A DNA stretch of 64,000 nucleotides from an uncultured Pseudoteredinibacter sp. (GTDB lineage Bacteria > Pseudomonadota > Gammaproteobacteria > Pseudomonadales > Cellvibrionaceae). Positions 1 to 9,463 of this stretch are shown piece after piece (position 1 is the first letter of the stretch; each line of letters starts with the position of its first letter). The position numbers and the translations under genes are program-made. The notes below the pieces were generated by a model that had not been told where the DNA came from, made no database searches, and saw only the letters and a list, made by a program, of their open reading frames with translations. The DNA lies in assembly GCF_947502065.1 (NCBI RefSeq), contig NZ_CANMYE010000001.1, positions 310,001 to 374,000 of the forward strand, in the 5' to 3' direction.

Positions 1-2775
1 TATTCCGGGATTTATAGATTTGAAGAGAATCAGGGGTTTAAGAAAATTTTTAGTGGGCGTTACTATTCCATGAGGGCCACTAAAAACCGTCAAATATTCC
101 TCCAAATTGACAATGGTAAGGTCTTGCAATACGACCTTATAACGCACAAGAAAACAATCCATCGATTATCAGGCTTAGGGGTTTCATCTATCCTGTATAT
201 GGTAAATGAGGGGCATTATTTTATCGTTGTTCATAAAGATGGAATGCTGGCCTTTGATGATTTGGCTCAATCATTTGTCAAGGTCGATGTTTCCTCCCTG
301 GATAACGATATTTCGCTGGCGTCTATTTATGCCGAAAATGGAGAGTTATGGCTAAGTTCAGGTGATCTACGACGCTATCGATTAGACAGGATGGGCTCAG
401 ATTTTATACTGTCTGCTGTGGGGAGTTATCAATATCATGATGGTTTTACTTATGGACGAATAAAAGCCGTTACTGAAGATGGGGTTTGGGTACTTGATAG
501 AGATAGTAGTCTACTACTCAATATTGACCCAGAAACCAAAAAGACAAATATTATTGATGTTGTCAACTTGATGTCTGTGCTGAAAAATATCTCGGATTTG
601 GAGTTTATAGGCAATAATAAAATAGCGATCTTAGGTGCATTCACAATTAATATTGTCGAAAGTAAGTATTTTGACAATTTAAAAAGCCTATATCCTCAGA
701 CGCTTAATTCTATTCATATTTTTAGAAACTCATCGAGCAAAGAGTTTATTTTCAACCCAGTAAACGATGTTAGCTTTGATGATGATGTGGGTCTTATCGA
801 ATTTCATTTTTCTAATAACTCTATTAACTCCGGCTTCAAGGAGGGGGTGAAATACCGTCTGAAAGGTCTAAATGATTCATGGGTGTCTTCAAGCTCAGGT
901 AGCGCCAGTTATGGTGGTTTGAGTCCGGGTAAATATCAATTCCAAGTTCTTGATTTTGACAATACATTGTCGGTCGATTATGCCTTTGAGATAGAGCCTC
1001 CTTTTTGGGGGCAAGTGAGGGTGTATTCTACTGTCGCTGCTTTTTTATTCTTCTTGGTGCTTTTTGCTTTACACCTCTGGCGGTCTCGATCGTATATTAG
1101 ACGTAAAGCTGCCGATATGTTGCGAATATACTCTCATGGCTTTGAACAGGCGACCAATGCTTTTTGTGTTGTTAATGAGTCAATGGAGATTGTAATTAAG
1201 AATAAAATATTTGATCAGTTATTGAAACAGGAAGAAGCAGGAGGGGTTAAGCTTTTTTCAGAGCTTGACTTGTATGCAGATGAAAATAAATTAGATGGGA
1301 AAGGTTATTTAGAGGAAATCGTAGAAAAAGGAAAGTGGGAGGGTAGCCTAATCTATGATTATCAGAACGGGAATTTTATCCCTTTTTATTGTAAGGCCGT
1401 TGAAGTTATCCAAGAGCTGGCTAAGCAGAGGTTATTCATGTTTATCCTGGAAGATAGTACACAACGTTACCTCTATGAGTCGGAGTTGAGGCATGTCGTA
1501 AATACAGACGCCTTGACTGATTTGCCCAATCGGCATTATATGGCCTCTTTCGTGGATGCAAAGGTGAACAGCTCAGCTGAGGGTACAGCCTTTGCGCTAA
1601 TTTATATTGATCTAGATCGATTTAAAAATTTCAACGATAGCTTCAATCATGGATTTGGAGATAGATTGTTGGTGGCCTTTGTGGCTCGTCTTAAATCTTG
1701 CCTTGATGGAGATTATTTGCTGTGCCGTATAGGGGGGGATGAGTTTGCATTACTTGTGAGCGGTAGAGCGGCCATTGATCGTTGCACGCTGATATGTAAA
1801 AACATAATTTCATCGCTTCAAAATCCATTCACCCTCAAGAAAAGAGAATTGTACTGCTCGGTCAGTATTGGCGTAGTGATGTACCCGCATCATGGCGAAA
1901 ACCTAGACATACTGTTACAACACGCAGATGTGGCTATGTCTTCGGTTAAAAAGAGTGGTGGGAATGGTTATTCGGTATACCACAAAAGCATGCTTGCTGA
2001 GGGAGAACGCAGCATGCAGATTGAAGGGCAGCTTAGAAAGGCTATAGCAAGCGGAAACTTAACAATTTTCTATCAGCCCAAGATTAAGCTAAGTACTTTG
2101 CAAGTCACAGGATATGAAGCTTTAGTGCGTTTTACATTGCCCAACGGCGAGCTGGCACCTACAGAAGAATTCATTAATGTAGCTGAGAATACCGGTTTAA
2201 TAATTCCTGTTTCTAGATTAGTCGTTGCTTTGGTGTGTGAGCAGCTGTGCAGCTGGAGAAATCAAAATTTAGAGATTAAGCCTATCGCAATAAATTTGTC
2301 TGGATGCTTATTCTCTCGCTTTGATTTACTTGATGAGCTTGATAACTATCTTCGATCTTATGATCTGCCGGCTCCTTATATCGAATTTGAAGTAACGGAA
2401 AATATTTTGATGCAGGATATTGATCAAACCGTTAATTCATTAAAGGCTCTACGAGAGCGTGGCCACCCCATATCAATTGATGATTTCGGTACTGGTTACT
2501 CTTCTCTTTCTTATCTAGCGCAACTGCCGCTTAACACCATCAAAATTGACAAGAGCTTCGTTCATAGTGTGGATCGAGATTTCAACCAGCAAAGTATTAT
2601 TCATGCTGTCGTTGAATTGGCGTCAAGCTTTGGCTTGGAAGTGGTCGCAGAAGGAGTAGAGAGTAAGAGGATTCATAATTATTTGCATAGTATGGGTTGT
2701 GACTACGGGCAAGGCTACTATTACGATAGGCCTATGCCTGCCGAGAAGCTAAATTATGGTTCTTGGCAGGCATGA
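1..2775 (+). CDS. Membrane GGDEF/EAL signalling protein with periplasmic Y_Y_Y module (5' end missing)
   Basis: The frame is open from base 1, so the start lies outside the window; 924 residues are visible. Counting from base 1, the N-terminal part resembles the last blades of a two-component-regulator propeller, followed by a Y_Y_Y beta-sandwich near residues 265-335, one membrane helix near 340-361, a PAS-like segment (about 375-490), a GGDEF domain with intact GGDEF near residue 578, and an EAL domain with EALVRF, DDFGTG and KID motifs. It should sense a periplasmic ligand and make or degrade cyclic di-GMP in the cytoplasm. The inhibitory RxxD site before GGDEF is not kept (the two positions are D and Y). 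EAL motifs look complete, so phosphodiesterase activity is likely; cyclase activity is possible. It stands alone, with an amidohydrolase converging from the right. Confidence 0.88.
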   Translation, partial: YSGIYRFEENQGFKKIFSGRYYSMRATKNRQIFLQIDNGKVLQYDLITHKKTIHRLSGLGVSSILYMVNEGHYFIVVHKDGMLAFDDLAQSFVKVDVSSLDNDISLASIYAENGELWLSSGDLRRYRLDRMGSDFILSAVGSYQYHDGFTYGRIKAVTEDGVWVLDRDSSLLLNIDPETKKTNIIDVVNLMSVLKNISDLEFIGNNKIAILGAFTINIVESKYFDNLKSLYPQTLNSIHIFRNSSSKEFIFNPVNDVSFDDDVGLIEFHFSNNSINSGFKEGVKYRLKGLNDSWVSSSSGSASYGGLSPGKYQFQVLDFDNTLSVDYAFEIEPPFWGQVRVYSTVAAFLFFLVLFALHLWRSRSYIRRKAADMLRIYSHGFEQATNAFCVVNESMEIVIKNKIFDQLLKQEEAGGVKLFSELDLYADENKLDGKGYLEEIVEKGKWEGSLIYDYQNGNFIPFYCKAVEVIQELAKQRLFMFILEDSTQRYLYESELRHVVNTDALTDLPNRHYMASFVDAKVNSSAEGTAFALIYIDLDRFKNFNDSFNHGFGDRLLVAFVARLKSCLDGDYLLCRIGGDEFALLVSGRAAIDRCTLICKNIISSLQNPFTLKKRELYCSVSIGVVMYPHHGENLDILLQHADVAMSSVKKSGGNGYSVYHKSMLAEGERSMQIEGQLRKAIASGNLTIFYQPKIKLSTLQVTGYEALVRFTLPNGELAPTEEFINVAENTGLIIPVSRLVVALVCEQLCSWRNQNLEIKPIAINLSGCLFSRFDLLDELDNYLRSYDLPAPYIEFEVTENILMQDIDQTVNSLKALRERGHPISIDDFGTGYSSLSYLAQLPLNTIKIDKSFVHSVDRDFNQQSIIHAVVELASSFGLEVVAEGVESKRIHNYLHSMGCDYGQGYYYDRPMPAEKLNYGSWQA

Positions 2776-2795
2776 AAACTTAACTCAATACTTGC

Positions 2796-4514
2796 TTACT
2801 GTTGGTAGACTTGCCCTTCAAATATTGTGCCCCAAATGGGGATGTCCTTAAGTGTTTCTGGAGCTATCTTGTATGGGTCTTGCTCAAGCACAGTGAAATC
2901 CGCAGCCTTACCCACCTCAATACTGCCGATCTCCGACTCCATCTGAATGGCGTAAGCGGCATCAATTGTAATTGCTTTCATCGCTTCATGAACCGTCATG
3001 GCTTGCTCATTTGCCATTTGCAATCCTCCGGCACCTTGGCGGTTCACCGCCACCCATGCAAGCCTGAGGGGCTGTGCTGGAGCCATGCTGAAATCAGAGT
3101 GCAAAGACACTTTTACGCCCTCGTCAAGAAGATCGCGTGCACGGAAAATATAGTGCGCTCTATCTGGCCCTAGGCCCATCTCTGAGTAGGTTTCACCCAA
3201 TGTGTGCAAATAGTAAGGGTTCGCTGATACGATTACGCCAAGCTCCGCAATTCGCTCGGCCTGATCCGGGCCGATATAACCAAGGTGGTGCAGGGTAGTC
3301 CGGTGATCTTCCTTGGGGTGCTTGTAGTGAATACGTTCGATCATATCCAAGACAACTTCGGTGCCTAGATCGCCATTACTGTGAATATGTAATTGATAGC
3401 CCGCTTGCCAATAGGCGGTCGCTAACTCTTCAAGTTTTTCAGGCTTAGTAATCCACTCGCCATGGTGGCCGTCAAGATAGCCTGGGTCGCGCATTTGCAT
3501 AAGTTGAGAGTAAAAGGCGCCGTCGGCAAGGAGCTTAATTTGTTTTACAAATTTAAGTTTCTCATTGCCCTTTTCAAGCAGGGCGTCGTTTTCAAGAATT
3601 GCTTCGGCTGAGCCTGGGTTCTTACCCATTCGGTCGGCCATCGGGATTAATCGTGTGCGAAAGCCCACATCCTTATCGTCGAGCACCCACTTAAAAGCCT
3701 GCCACTCCATATCAAGGTCAAACATACCATTGGCCATATCGGCAATGGTGGTGATGCCGCCGGCATGAACCACATCCACTACTTGCTCTAAGCCACCCAT
3801 AAAGCGGCCAGTTTGAATAATATATTCCCGAAACTTTTCTAAGCCGAGCAGCAAACCTGATTCGTAAAAGTGACCCTCTTCGATATTGACATGATGCTGA
3901 TCTTTTAGCTCTTCTTCGCTAATGCTTACCAACTCCATTGCTTTGGAATTCACCCAGATCTCATGGAATGAGCGGTGCCAAACCAAAGCCGGGCGATCTG
4001 GAATCAGCTCATCCAAAACCTCTCTAGACATATCGCCATGAAAATAATGATGGAAGCCCCAAGTGATAAACCACTCACCTTCAGCTTGCTCATCGGCGGC
4101 TGCCTTGAGGCGTTTACGGTATTGCTCTTTCCCTTGAGTGGCAGGTACCTGCTTTCCAGGCAGTTCCCATTCGAAGGGTGTAATCCAATGAAAGGGCAAA
4201 AGTAAAGCAGCCATGGCGGGGTGAAGGTGATTTTCGATAAAGCCAGGAGTCAGGGTTTTATCTTCGAGCTTCAGTTGTTCAGCATTTGGCCAGCGCTCTT
4301 GCATATTGGCTAAAGAGCCAAGCGCGATAATTTTGCCATCCTCTACCGCAACAGCCTCAACACGGGGTTGTTTGCTGTCCATAGTAATAATGCTTTTGGC
4401 GCTAATAATACGTAGGCCCGGTTTTGAAGACGGCCACAGCCACCAAGCAGTTATGCCGATACAGAGTAGTGTTAGGATGATAAAACGTGGGGATTTTAAA
4501 GTTGAAGTTGCCAT
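2796..4514 (-). CDS. Membrane-anchored amidohydrolase (Amidohydro_3, YtcJ-like)
   Basis: This 572-residue metal-dependent hydrolase belongs to the amidohydrolase superfamily. A hydrophobic N-terminal segment (residues about 12-27, rich in I, L and W) is a signal anchor. The metal-binding signature HLHP follows the phrase TLTPGFIEN; later motifs LLADGAF, HIHSNGD and HSDFSM match the conserved blocks of the YtcJ/Amidohydro_3 group. The C-terminal block (GSIEVGKAADFTVLEQDP) is typical of these enzymes. The substrate cannot be told from sequence; relatives act on amides, cyclic imides or exoenzyme-type substrates. It is divergent from the aldehyde dehydrogenase gene at 4666, sharing a 151-bp spacer. 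A second member of the same family sits at 56759 with a TonB receptor. Confidence 0.85.
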   Translation of the reverse strand: MATSTLKSPRFIILTLLCIGITAWWLWPSSKPGLRIISAKSIITMDSKQPRVEAVAVEDGKIIALGSLANMQERWPNAEQLKLEDKTLTPGFIENHLHPAMAALLLPFHWITPFEWELPGKQVPATQGKEQYRKRLKAAADEQAEGEWFITWGFHHYFHGDMSREVLDELIPDRPALVWHRSFHEIWVNSKAMELVSISEEELKDQHHVNIEEGHFYESGLLLGLEKFREYIIQTGRFMGGLEQVVDVVHAGGITTIADMANGMFDLDMEWQAFKWVLDDKDVGFRTRLIPMADRMGKNPGSAEAILENDALLEKGNEKLKFVKQIKLLADGAFYSQLMQMRDPGYLDGHHGEWITKPEKLEELATAYWQAGYQLHIHSNGDLGTEVVLDMIERIHYKHPKEDHRTTLHHLGYIGPDQAERIAELGVIVSANPYYLHTLGETYSEMGLGPDRAHYIFRARDLLDEGVKVSLHSDFSMAPAQPLRLAWVAVNRQGAGGLQMANEQAMTVHEAMKAITIDAAYAIQMESEIGSIEVGKAADFTVLEQDPYKIAPETLKDIPIWGTIFEGQVYQQ

Positions 4515-4631
4515 AGCCTGTCATTTTTTATTGGTATTTTGTTGTTACTATAACTGATGTCAAAATCATTGGCTAAGTAAAAAGACGTATAGCAGGACAT
4601 TCATCAACCTTATGGTTGGCCCAGTATTTCT

Positions 4632-4650
4632 GCCCGAGAGGGCGTTTTTT
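4632..4650 (+). terminator. GC-rich stem with T run in leader of the aldehyde dehydrogenase gene
   Basis: GCCC-gaga-GGGC is followed by GTTTTTT, directly upstream of the ribosome site of the gene at 4666. It has the shape of a short intrinsic terminator and could attenuate transcription into the downstream gene or end a short divergent transcript. The stem is only four base pairs, so this is a weak call. Confidence 0.35.
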
Positions 4651-4665
4651 ACGAAAGGATGAGTT

Positions 4666-6063
4666 ATGCCAGATCAATTGCGCTGTTACTCCCCGGTAGA
4701 TGGGAATCAGTATGTACAACGCAGCTACTGCAGTGATGAAGAGCTAAGTGCGAGTCTTGAACTTGCTAAAGAGGCGCAGCGCAAATGGCAGGCTGTGCCC
4801 CTCGCTGAACGACTAAAACTCTTGCAAGGGGTGTTAACGTATTTTAATGAGCACCGGGATCTCATTGCAGAACAAATAAGCTGGCAAATGGGGCGCCCGA
4901 GTCGATACGCCGATGGAGAGATCAATGGCCTACTAGAACGCGGCCGCTATATGCTATCGATAGCAGAGCAATCTTTGGCTGATATTCAACCTCCTAGCCC
5001 CCCAGATACGGAGCATTATATTGAACTTACCCCAGTTGGGTTAGTGCTTACTGTAGCCCCTTGGAACTATCCTTTACTAACGACGGTTAACTCAGTCATC
5101 CCGGCACTAGCCGCTGGTAATGCGGTAATACTTAAACCATCAGCCCAAACCCCCTTAACAGGCGAGCATTTTCAACGAGCCTGCGCTCAAGCGGGCTTGC
5201 CAGGTGGTTTATTGCAGTGTGTACACCTGCGGCATGAACAAACCAATAAGCTGTTGAGTGAGGCTAAGGTTGATTTTGCTTGCTTTACGGGCTCTGTAGC
5301 TGCTGGCGCTGAATTTGAAAAGTCGGCCGCTGGCCAGTTTATTGGTTTGGGGCTTGAGCTGGGTGGAAAAGACCCTGCCTATGTGCGAGAGGATTTAAAT
5401 GCTGAGCAATTAAAAGAAGCGGCCGAGGCCCTAGCGGACGGCGCCTTTTTTAATTCTGGTCAGTCTTGTTGTGGGATAGAGCGCATTTATGTCGCGAATT
5501 CGCAATTTGAAGCTTTTTGTGAGCATTTTGCTGCAGAGGTTAAATCCTTAAAGCTAGGGGTTCCAACGCTCAGTGAAACAACACTTGGGCCAGTGGTTAA
5601 GACGTCAGCGGCTAATTGGGTAAGAAAACAGATTAATGAGGCGGTGGCTCAGGGAGCCAAAGCGTGGATCAGCAGTAATGATTACCCTCTAGACGATGGC
5701 GAGGGTGTCTACTTGGCGCCACAAGTGCTGACGAATGTTAATCACAATATGTCGGTAATGAGCGAGGAAAGCTTTGGGCCTGTCGTGGGTATTATGCCGG
5801 TTGATTCAGATCAGCAGGCCATCGAATTAATGAACGATAGCGACTACGGATTAACGGCCTCGATTTGGACCAGAGATGTAGCCGCGGCCAAACTGATTGG
5901 CAAGCAGATAGAAACAGGAACGGTATTTTTAAATCGCTGTGATTATTTAGATCCAGCCCTCGCCTGGACAGGCGTAAAACAAACAGGTCGTGGCATAAGC
6001 TTAAGTACACTAGGCTATGCCCAACTTACCCAAGCGAAATCTTTTCATCTGCGCTTGGGCTAA
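4666..6063 (+). CDS. NAD(P)-dependent aldehyde dehydrogenase
   Basis: This is a 465-residue aldehyde dehydrogenase, slightly shorter than the usual 480-500. The ATG has an AAAGGA ribosome site about 8 bases upstream. It shows the cofactor-binding block TVAPWNYPL, catalytic Glu231 in LELGGKDP and the catalytic cysteine in GQSCCG (C268/C269). It oxidises an aldehyde to the acid with NAD(P); the motifs fit the succinate-semialdehyde or YneI-like branch, but the substrate is not determined. A class I glutamine amidotransferase starts 30 bases downstream on the same strand. This pairing resembles PuuC/PuuD of the gamma-glutamyl polyamine route, but that is only an inference. Confidence 0.9.
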   Translation: MPDQLRCYSPVDGNQYVQRSYCSDEELSASLELAKEAQRKWQAVPLAERLKLLQGVLTYFNEHRDLIAEQISWQMGRPSRYADGEINGLLERGRYMLSIAEQSLADIQPPSPPDTEHYIELTPVGLVLTVAPWNYPLLTTVNSVIPALAAGNAVILKPSAQTPLTGEHFQRACAQAGLPGGLLQCVHLRHEQTNKLLSEAKVDFACFTGSVAAGAEFEKSAAGQFIGLGLELGGKDPAYVREDLNAEQLKEAAEALADGAFFNSGQSCCGIERIYVANSQFEAFCEHFAAEVKSLKLGVPTLSETTLGPVVKTSAANWVRKQINEAVAQGAKAWISSNDYPLDDGEGVYLAPQVLTNVNHNMSVMSEESFGPVVGIMPVDSDQQAIELMNDSDYGLTASIWTRDVAAAKLIGKQIETGTVFLNRCDYLDPALAWTGVKQTGRGISLSTLGYAQLTQAKSFHLRLG

Positions 6064-6093
6064 GTCTATTAAGATGAATTGATTGGTAGCAAT

Positions 6094-6810
6094 ATGGCAA
6101 ACACAACTTTAACCATTGGTATTTTAAAAACCGACGATGTACGTCCTCAGTTAGTCGACGAGTTTGGTGAGTATCCAGAGATGTTCGCACGCTTATTGTC
6201 TGAGTGTGATGGCGATTTGGAATTTAAAACCTATGAGGTTCAACGAGGTGAATTACCGGCCGATGTTGATGAGGTGGATGCCTATTTGATTACTGGCAGT
6301 AAAACCTCTGTCTATGAGCCACTACAATGGATCGCCGATACCGAAGCATTTCTTCGTAAGGCCCATGCGGCTAAAAAGAAAATGCTGGGTGTTTGTTTTG
6401 GGCACCAACTATTGGCACAAGCTTTAGGTGGTAAAACCGTAAAAGCCGAGCAGGGCTGGGGCTTGGGTGTGCATCATTATCAGCTAAGCGAAGCCGCGGC
6501 CGATTATGGTCAAGCTGGGGATGATTTCTCTATGCTGGTATCTCACCAGGACCAAGTGGTCGAAAATATTCCAGGCGCTGAAGTACTGGCCAGTAGTGAC
6601 TTCTGCCCAAATGCCATGGTAAAAGTTGAAGATCACATCTTGAGTTTCCAAGCTCACCCAGAATTCACTAAAGATTACTCTGAGTCTTTGCTGAAACTGC
6701 GCCGTGAAGTATTTGGTGATGACAACGTAGAAAAAGCGCTGGCGAGCTTAGATGATCAAGTGAGCTTCGATCGGGTAACAAATTGGATGGTTCGCTTCTT
6801 TCGTGCCTAA
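6094..6810 (+). CDS. Class I glutamine amidotransferase (GMP-synthase-like GATase)
   Basis: The predicted protein has 238 residues from the ATG at 6094; a TTG 15 bases earlier is in frame but less likely. The triad of class I glutaminases is complete: nucleophile Cys101 in GVCFGHQ, His188 and Glu190 in QAHPEF. Such stand-alone domains release ammonia from glutamine or hydrolyse gamma-glutamyl amides. It probably shares a transcript with the aldehyde dehydrogenase 30 bases upstream, which suggests breakdown of a gamma-glutamylated amine or a related detoxification step. No synthetase partner domain is present. The specific substrate remains open. Confidence 0.88.
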   Translation: MANTTLTIGILKTDDVRPQLVDEFGEYPEMFARLLSECDGDLEFKTYEVQRGELPADVDEVDAYLITGSKTSVYEPLQWIADTEAFLRKAHAAKKKMLGVCFGHQLLAQALGGKTVKAEQGWGLGVHHYQLSEAAADYGQAGDDFSMLVSHQDQVVENIPGAEVLASSDFCPNAMVKVEDHILSFQAHPEFTKDYSESLLKLRREVFGDDNVEKALASLDDQVSFDRVTNWMVRFFRA

Positions 6811-6874
6811 GCTAGGCGAATGATTTTGCGCCGCTTTGCTGCCCCCAGCTCAATCACCACAATCACAATTGTGC

Positions 6875-6895
6875 ATGATGACTTAGAGTCATCAT
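6875..6895. terminator. Stem-loop between convergent genes
   Basis: A perfect 9-bp stem (ATGATGACT / AGTCATCAT) with loop TAG lies between the stop codons of the glutamine amidotransferase and the convergent lipoprotein gene, next to a CACAATTGTG palindrome at 6864-6873. There is no long T tract, so termination is plausible rather than certain. Confidence 0.45.
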
Positions 6896-6927
6896 TGAAC
6901 TGTAAGGGCAGCTTTAGTTCCCCGTAC

Positions 6928-7347
6928 TTAATGAATAGGTGGGAACCAGAGCTTAGTAATCTTTCCTTTTCTCACCTCATAGGCGGCCAATAAATCCAGC
7001 GGAAACTGTCCATTGGCTCTGCCATGCAGTCTTTCATGCAAAATCACTACCGGCCCCACCACAGAGGTGCTAATCACCTCTACCTTAAACTCCTTTGGTT
7101 TACGCTTAAGGAAGCTGTACTCCTTTTTTAACATCTTTCGGCCCTTAATGGTTGGCCTGCTGCCATCAAGCTGTATGACTTCAATATCTTCTGAAAAGCA
7201 GGATACAAACAAATCAACATCATGGGCGTTGTAAGCGTCTATTTGTGCCTGGACGACAGTTTTTGGAATGGTGCTTTCAGTGCATGCTGCAAGATATGAG
7301 GCTTGCAGTAAGGAGAGAAATACTAAGGTTTTAATAATAAGCTTCAT
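6928..7347 (-). CDS. SnoaL/NTF2-like lipoprotein
   Basis: A 139-residue protein begins with a hydrophobic signal and a lipobox-like LAAC at about residue 22, so it is probably a lipoprotein. The mature part (VVQAQIDAYNAHDVDLFVSCF, then IKGRKMLKKEY) follows the pattern of the NTF2/SnoaL cone-shaped fold, which binds small hydrophobic ligands or acts as an isomerase or hydratase. No catalytic residues can be assigned with confidence. It stands alone, converging with the amidotransferase gene on its right-reading side. The 276 bp upstream hold no other gene. Confidence 0.7.
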   Translation of the reverse strand: MKLIIKTLVFLSLLQASYLAACTESTIPKTVVQAQIDAYNAHDVDLFVSCFSEDIEVIQLDGSRPTIKGRKMLKKEYSFLKRKPKEFKVEVISTSVVGPVVILHERLHGRANGQFPLDLLAAYEVRKGKITKLWFPPIH

Positions 7348-7623
7348 AATTCGCCTTCCTGTTTTTCAATTGAAGTGACTAGCGATTGTTTCTTCCGTGA
7401 GAGTTGGTGTTGAACGTTTACTGTACTCTTGTTGGCCAATTTATTGCTATTTGCTACGTCACATTAAAGTGATTTTTGGCGTTTTAAAACTCAAAGTCGG
7501 TCTAACTCATCGAGTTCCCCCAGAGAGGTAGATGGCACGTAATTCTAGCGATATTAGCTGCTCAAAGAGGCCTCTATATACATTTGAATCATGCTAACTT
7601 TACTAGTTGTTAGGTAGCTGTGA

Positions 7624-8451
7624 CTAAAAAGGCTTCCCACCATCAATGGTTATCCTCTCCATACGCCGATGCGCGGGAAAATAATCATTAATCGGTTTAT
7701 GCAAAGTACTGCGATTATCCCAAAAGGCGATAGAGTTTTCTTCCCAACGAAATCGGCAAGTAAACTCATCCTTAATGCAGTGTTTAAATAAAAAGCCTAA
7801 CAAGGCTTCGCTTTCACACTCATTCATACCCACAATGTGAGTCGTGAATAGACTATTTACAAAAATCATTTTACGCCCGCTCTCAGGGTGAGTACGAATC
7901 ACAGGGTGTTCCACCGGCGGGTTTTCTTCTAGAGCTCGCGCTAAGCGCTCGCGCCCACCAGGCTCAGCTAAGCTATGGCGAAAGCCATGCGCAAAATCAT
8001 GCACTGCGCTTAGGCTAGAAAGGAAACTTTGCATCTTATCCGACAAGCCATCGTAAGCAGCCCCTAGGCTCGCCCAAGAGGTGTCACCGCCGACCTCGGG
8101 GCTAATTCGGGATCGCAAAATAGAGCCTAAAGGAGGTTTGGGCATAAAGGTCATATCCGTATGCCACTCTTCGATCTTAGTCGGCTTGTCAGGGGTGCTT
8201 TCCAGAATAGTAATCTCTGGGTAGCCCTCTACGGTTCCGTAGGCAGGATGGCTTTGTAATGGACCAAAGGCTTCGGCAAGCGCCTTGTGCTGGGCTGAGT
8301 CGATGTCTTGATCGCGAAAAAAGATCACCTGATATTGTGCTAAGAGCTGTTTTAAAGTGCTGATGGTTTCAGCGTCTAGTGATTTGCGTAAATCGATACC
8401 GGAAATCTCAGCACCTAGTGCAGCGGCTAATGGCTTGGCCTGGATCATCAT
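7624..8451 (-). CDS. TauD/TfdA-family Fe(II)/2-oxoglutarate dioxygenase
   Basis: The 275-residue protein has the full facial triad of the family: His97 and Asp99 in EEWHTDMTF and His251 in STLHKP, plus Arg262/Arg266 in HRRMERI for 2-oxoglutarate. Members hydroxylate taurine, other sulfonates, 2,4-D or related compounds in the cytoplasm. A GAGGGGA ribosome site precedes tandem ATG codons at 8451 and 8448; the second has the better spacing. The gene is divergent from a TauE/SafE-type exporter at 8675. A TauD-type enzyme would release sulfite and TauE/SafE proteins export sulfur anions, so sulfonate use is plausible, though substrate assignment is inference. Confidence 0.9.
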   Translation of the reverse strand: MMIQAKPLAAALGAEISGIDLRKSLDAETISTLKQLLAQYQVIFFRDQDIDSAQHKALAEAFGPLQSHPAYGTVEGYPEITILESTPDKPTKIEEWHTDMTFMPKPPLGSILRSRISPEVGGDTSWASLGAAYDGLSDKMQSFLSSLSAVHDFAHGFRHSLAEPGGRERLARALEENPPVEHPVIRTHPESGRKMIFVNSLFTTHIVGMNECESEALLGFLFKHCIKDEFTCRFRWEENSIAFWDNRSTLHKPINDYFPAHRRMERITIDGGKPF

Positions 8452-8674
8452 TTCCCCTCTATATCTAATTGCTAATACAGTGATGCTTTATAAGCACAGT
8501 AGGGAGGATCTAGCTGTGCTAATTTCGCCATTTGTTTTTTATTGGCTTGGCATTCCCGCAATGGCGCCTTAGGCTTCCGCGGCGGGCCTGTTACTATAGG
8601 CAAGCTGTAGCTTGTATAAAAAGTGCAAAAGTGTCGATATTTTGGTCTAAATGGGCAAGAATTAAGGAAATTAC

Positions 8675-9412
8675 ATGGCAATTGAGGCCATTGCTTGGCT
8701 AGCGACGGTAGCCCTATTGGCGGGGGTGATTCAAAGTACCGTAGGTTTTGGCTTTGGGATAGTGTTTTTAGCACTGGCAGGGCTACTGGTTGACGTAAAA
8801 ATGGCCAGTATGGTGTCGGCCTTTGTATCGGTGGTTCTCAATGGGAAACTATTACTGAATTTACATCGTCATATTAATTGGTTGCGCTTAAGGCCCATTT
8901 TATTATCGGTGATTATAGCGACCCCATTTGGGGTGTTGTTTTTACAAAGAATTAGTAGTGATTGGTTTAATCTGTTTTTAGGCTTATTGATAATCTGGGC
9001 CTTAAAGCAGCAGTTTTTTCCATCTCAGGCTGAGACTCGGCCGAATAATGCCCTAGTAGGTATTCCGATGGGGCTGGTTTCTGGACTATTTGCCGGAGCC
9101 TACAATACTGGTGGCCCCCCGCTGGTAGTGTATGTGCAGTCTCAGGGGCTGGAAAGGCTTGAAAAAGTGGCCAGCTTGCAACTTCTGTTGCTGGTTGGAA
9201 GCCTAGTCAGGGTTGAAGAACTATGGCGACAAGAGGCCCTGTTGCCGGGCCTTTTATGGCCAATTCTGATCTGCTGTGTGGGCACCATTATTGGCAGTGC
9301 CATTGGCCTGCGGTTGCTGAATCATATCAGCGACCTATGGTTTAAGCGTATTATGGGGGTGATGCTGTTAGCGATGGCGATTTATTATATGGGGCAATGG
9401 CTGTTGTCCTAA
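8675..9412 (+). CDS. TauE/SafE-family membrane permease
   Basis: This 245-residue integral membrane protein has about seven to eight hydrophobic helices and the two family half-repeats, GVIQSTVGFGFGI near the N-terminus and GLVSGLFAGAYNTGGPP in the middle. TauE/SafE proteins export sulfite, sulfoacetate or related organic anions. The ATG at 8675 has AAGGA nine bases upstream. It diverges from the TauD-like dioxygenase across a 223-bp spacer, which suggests a joint role in sulfonate metabolism. The transported compound is not shown by the sequence. Confidence 0.85.
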   Translation: MAIEAIAWLATVALLAGVIQSTVGFGFGIVFLALAGLLVDVKMASMVSAFVSVVLNGKLLLNLHRHINWLRLRPILLSVIIATPFGVLFLQRISSDWFNLFLGLLIIWALKQQFFPSQAETRPNNALVGIPMGLVSGLFAGAYNTGGPPLVVYVQSQGLERLEKVASLQLLLLVGSLVRVEELWRQEALLPGLLWPILICCVGTIIGSAIGLRLLNHISDLWFKRIMGVMLLAMAIYYMGQWLLS

Positions 9413-9463
9413 GTAGTGCGGATAAGCCTAGGATTTGCCCTGTTGTGAATAGGAAGATGTGAT

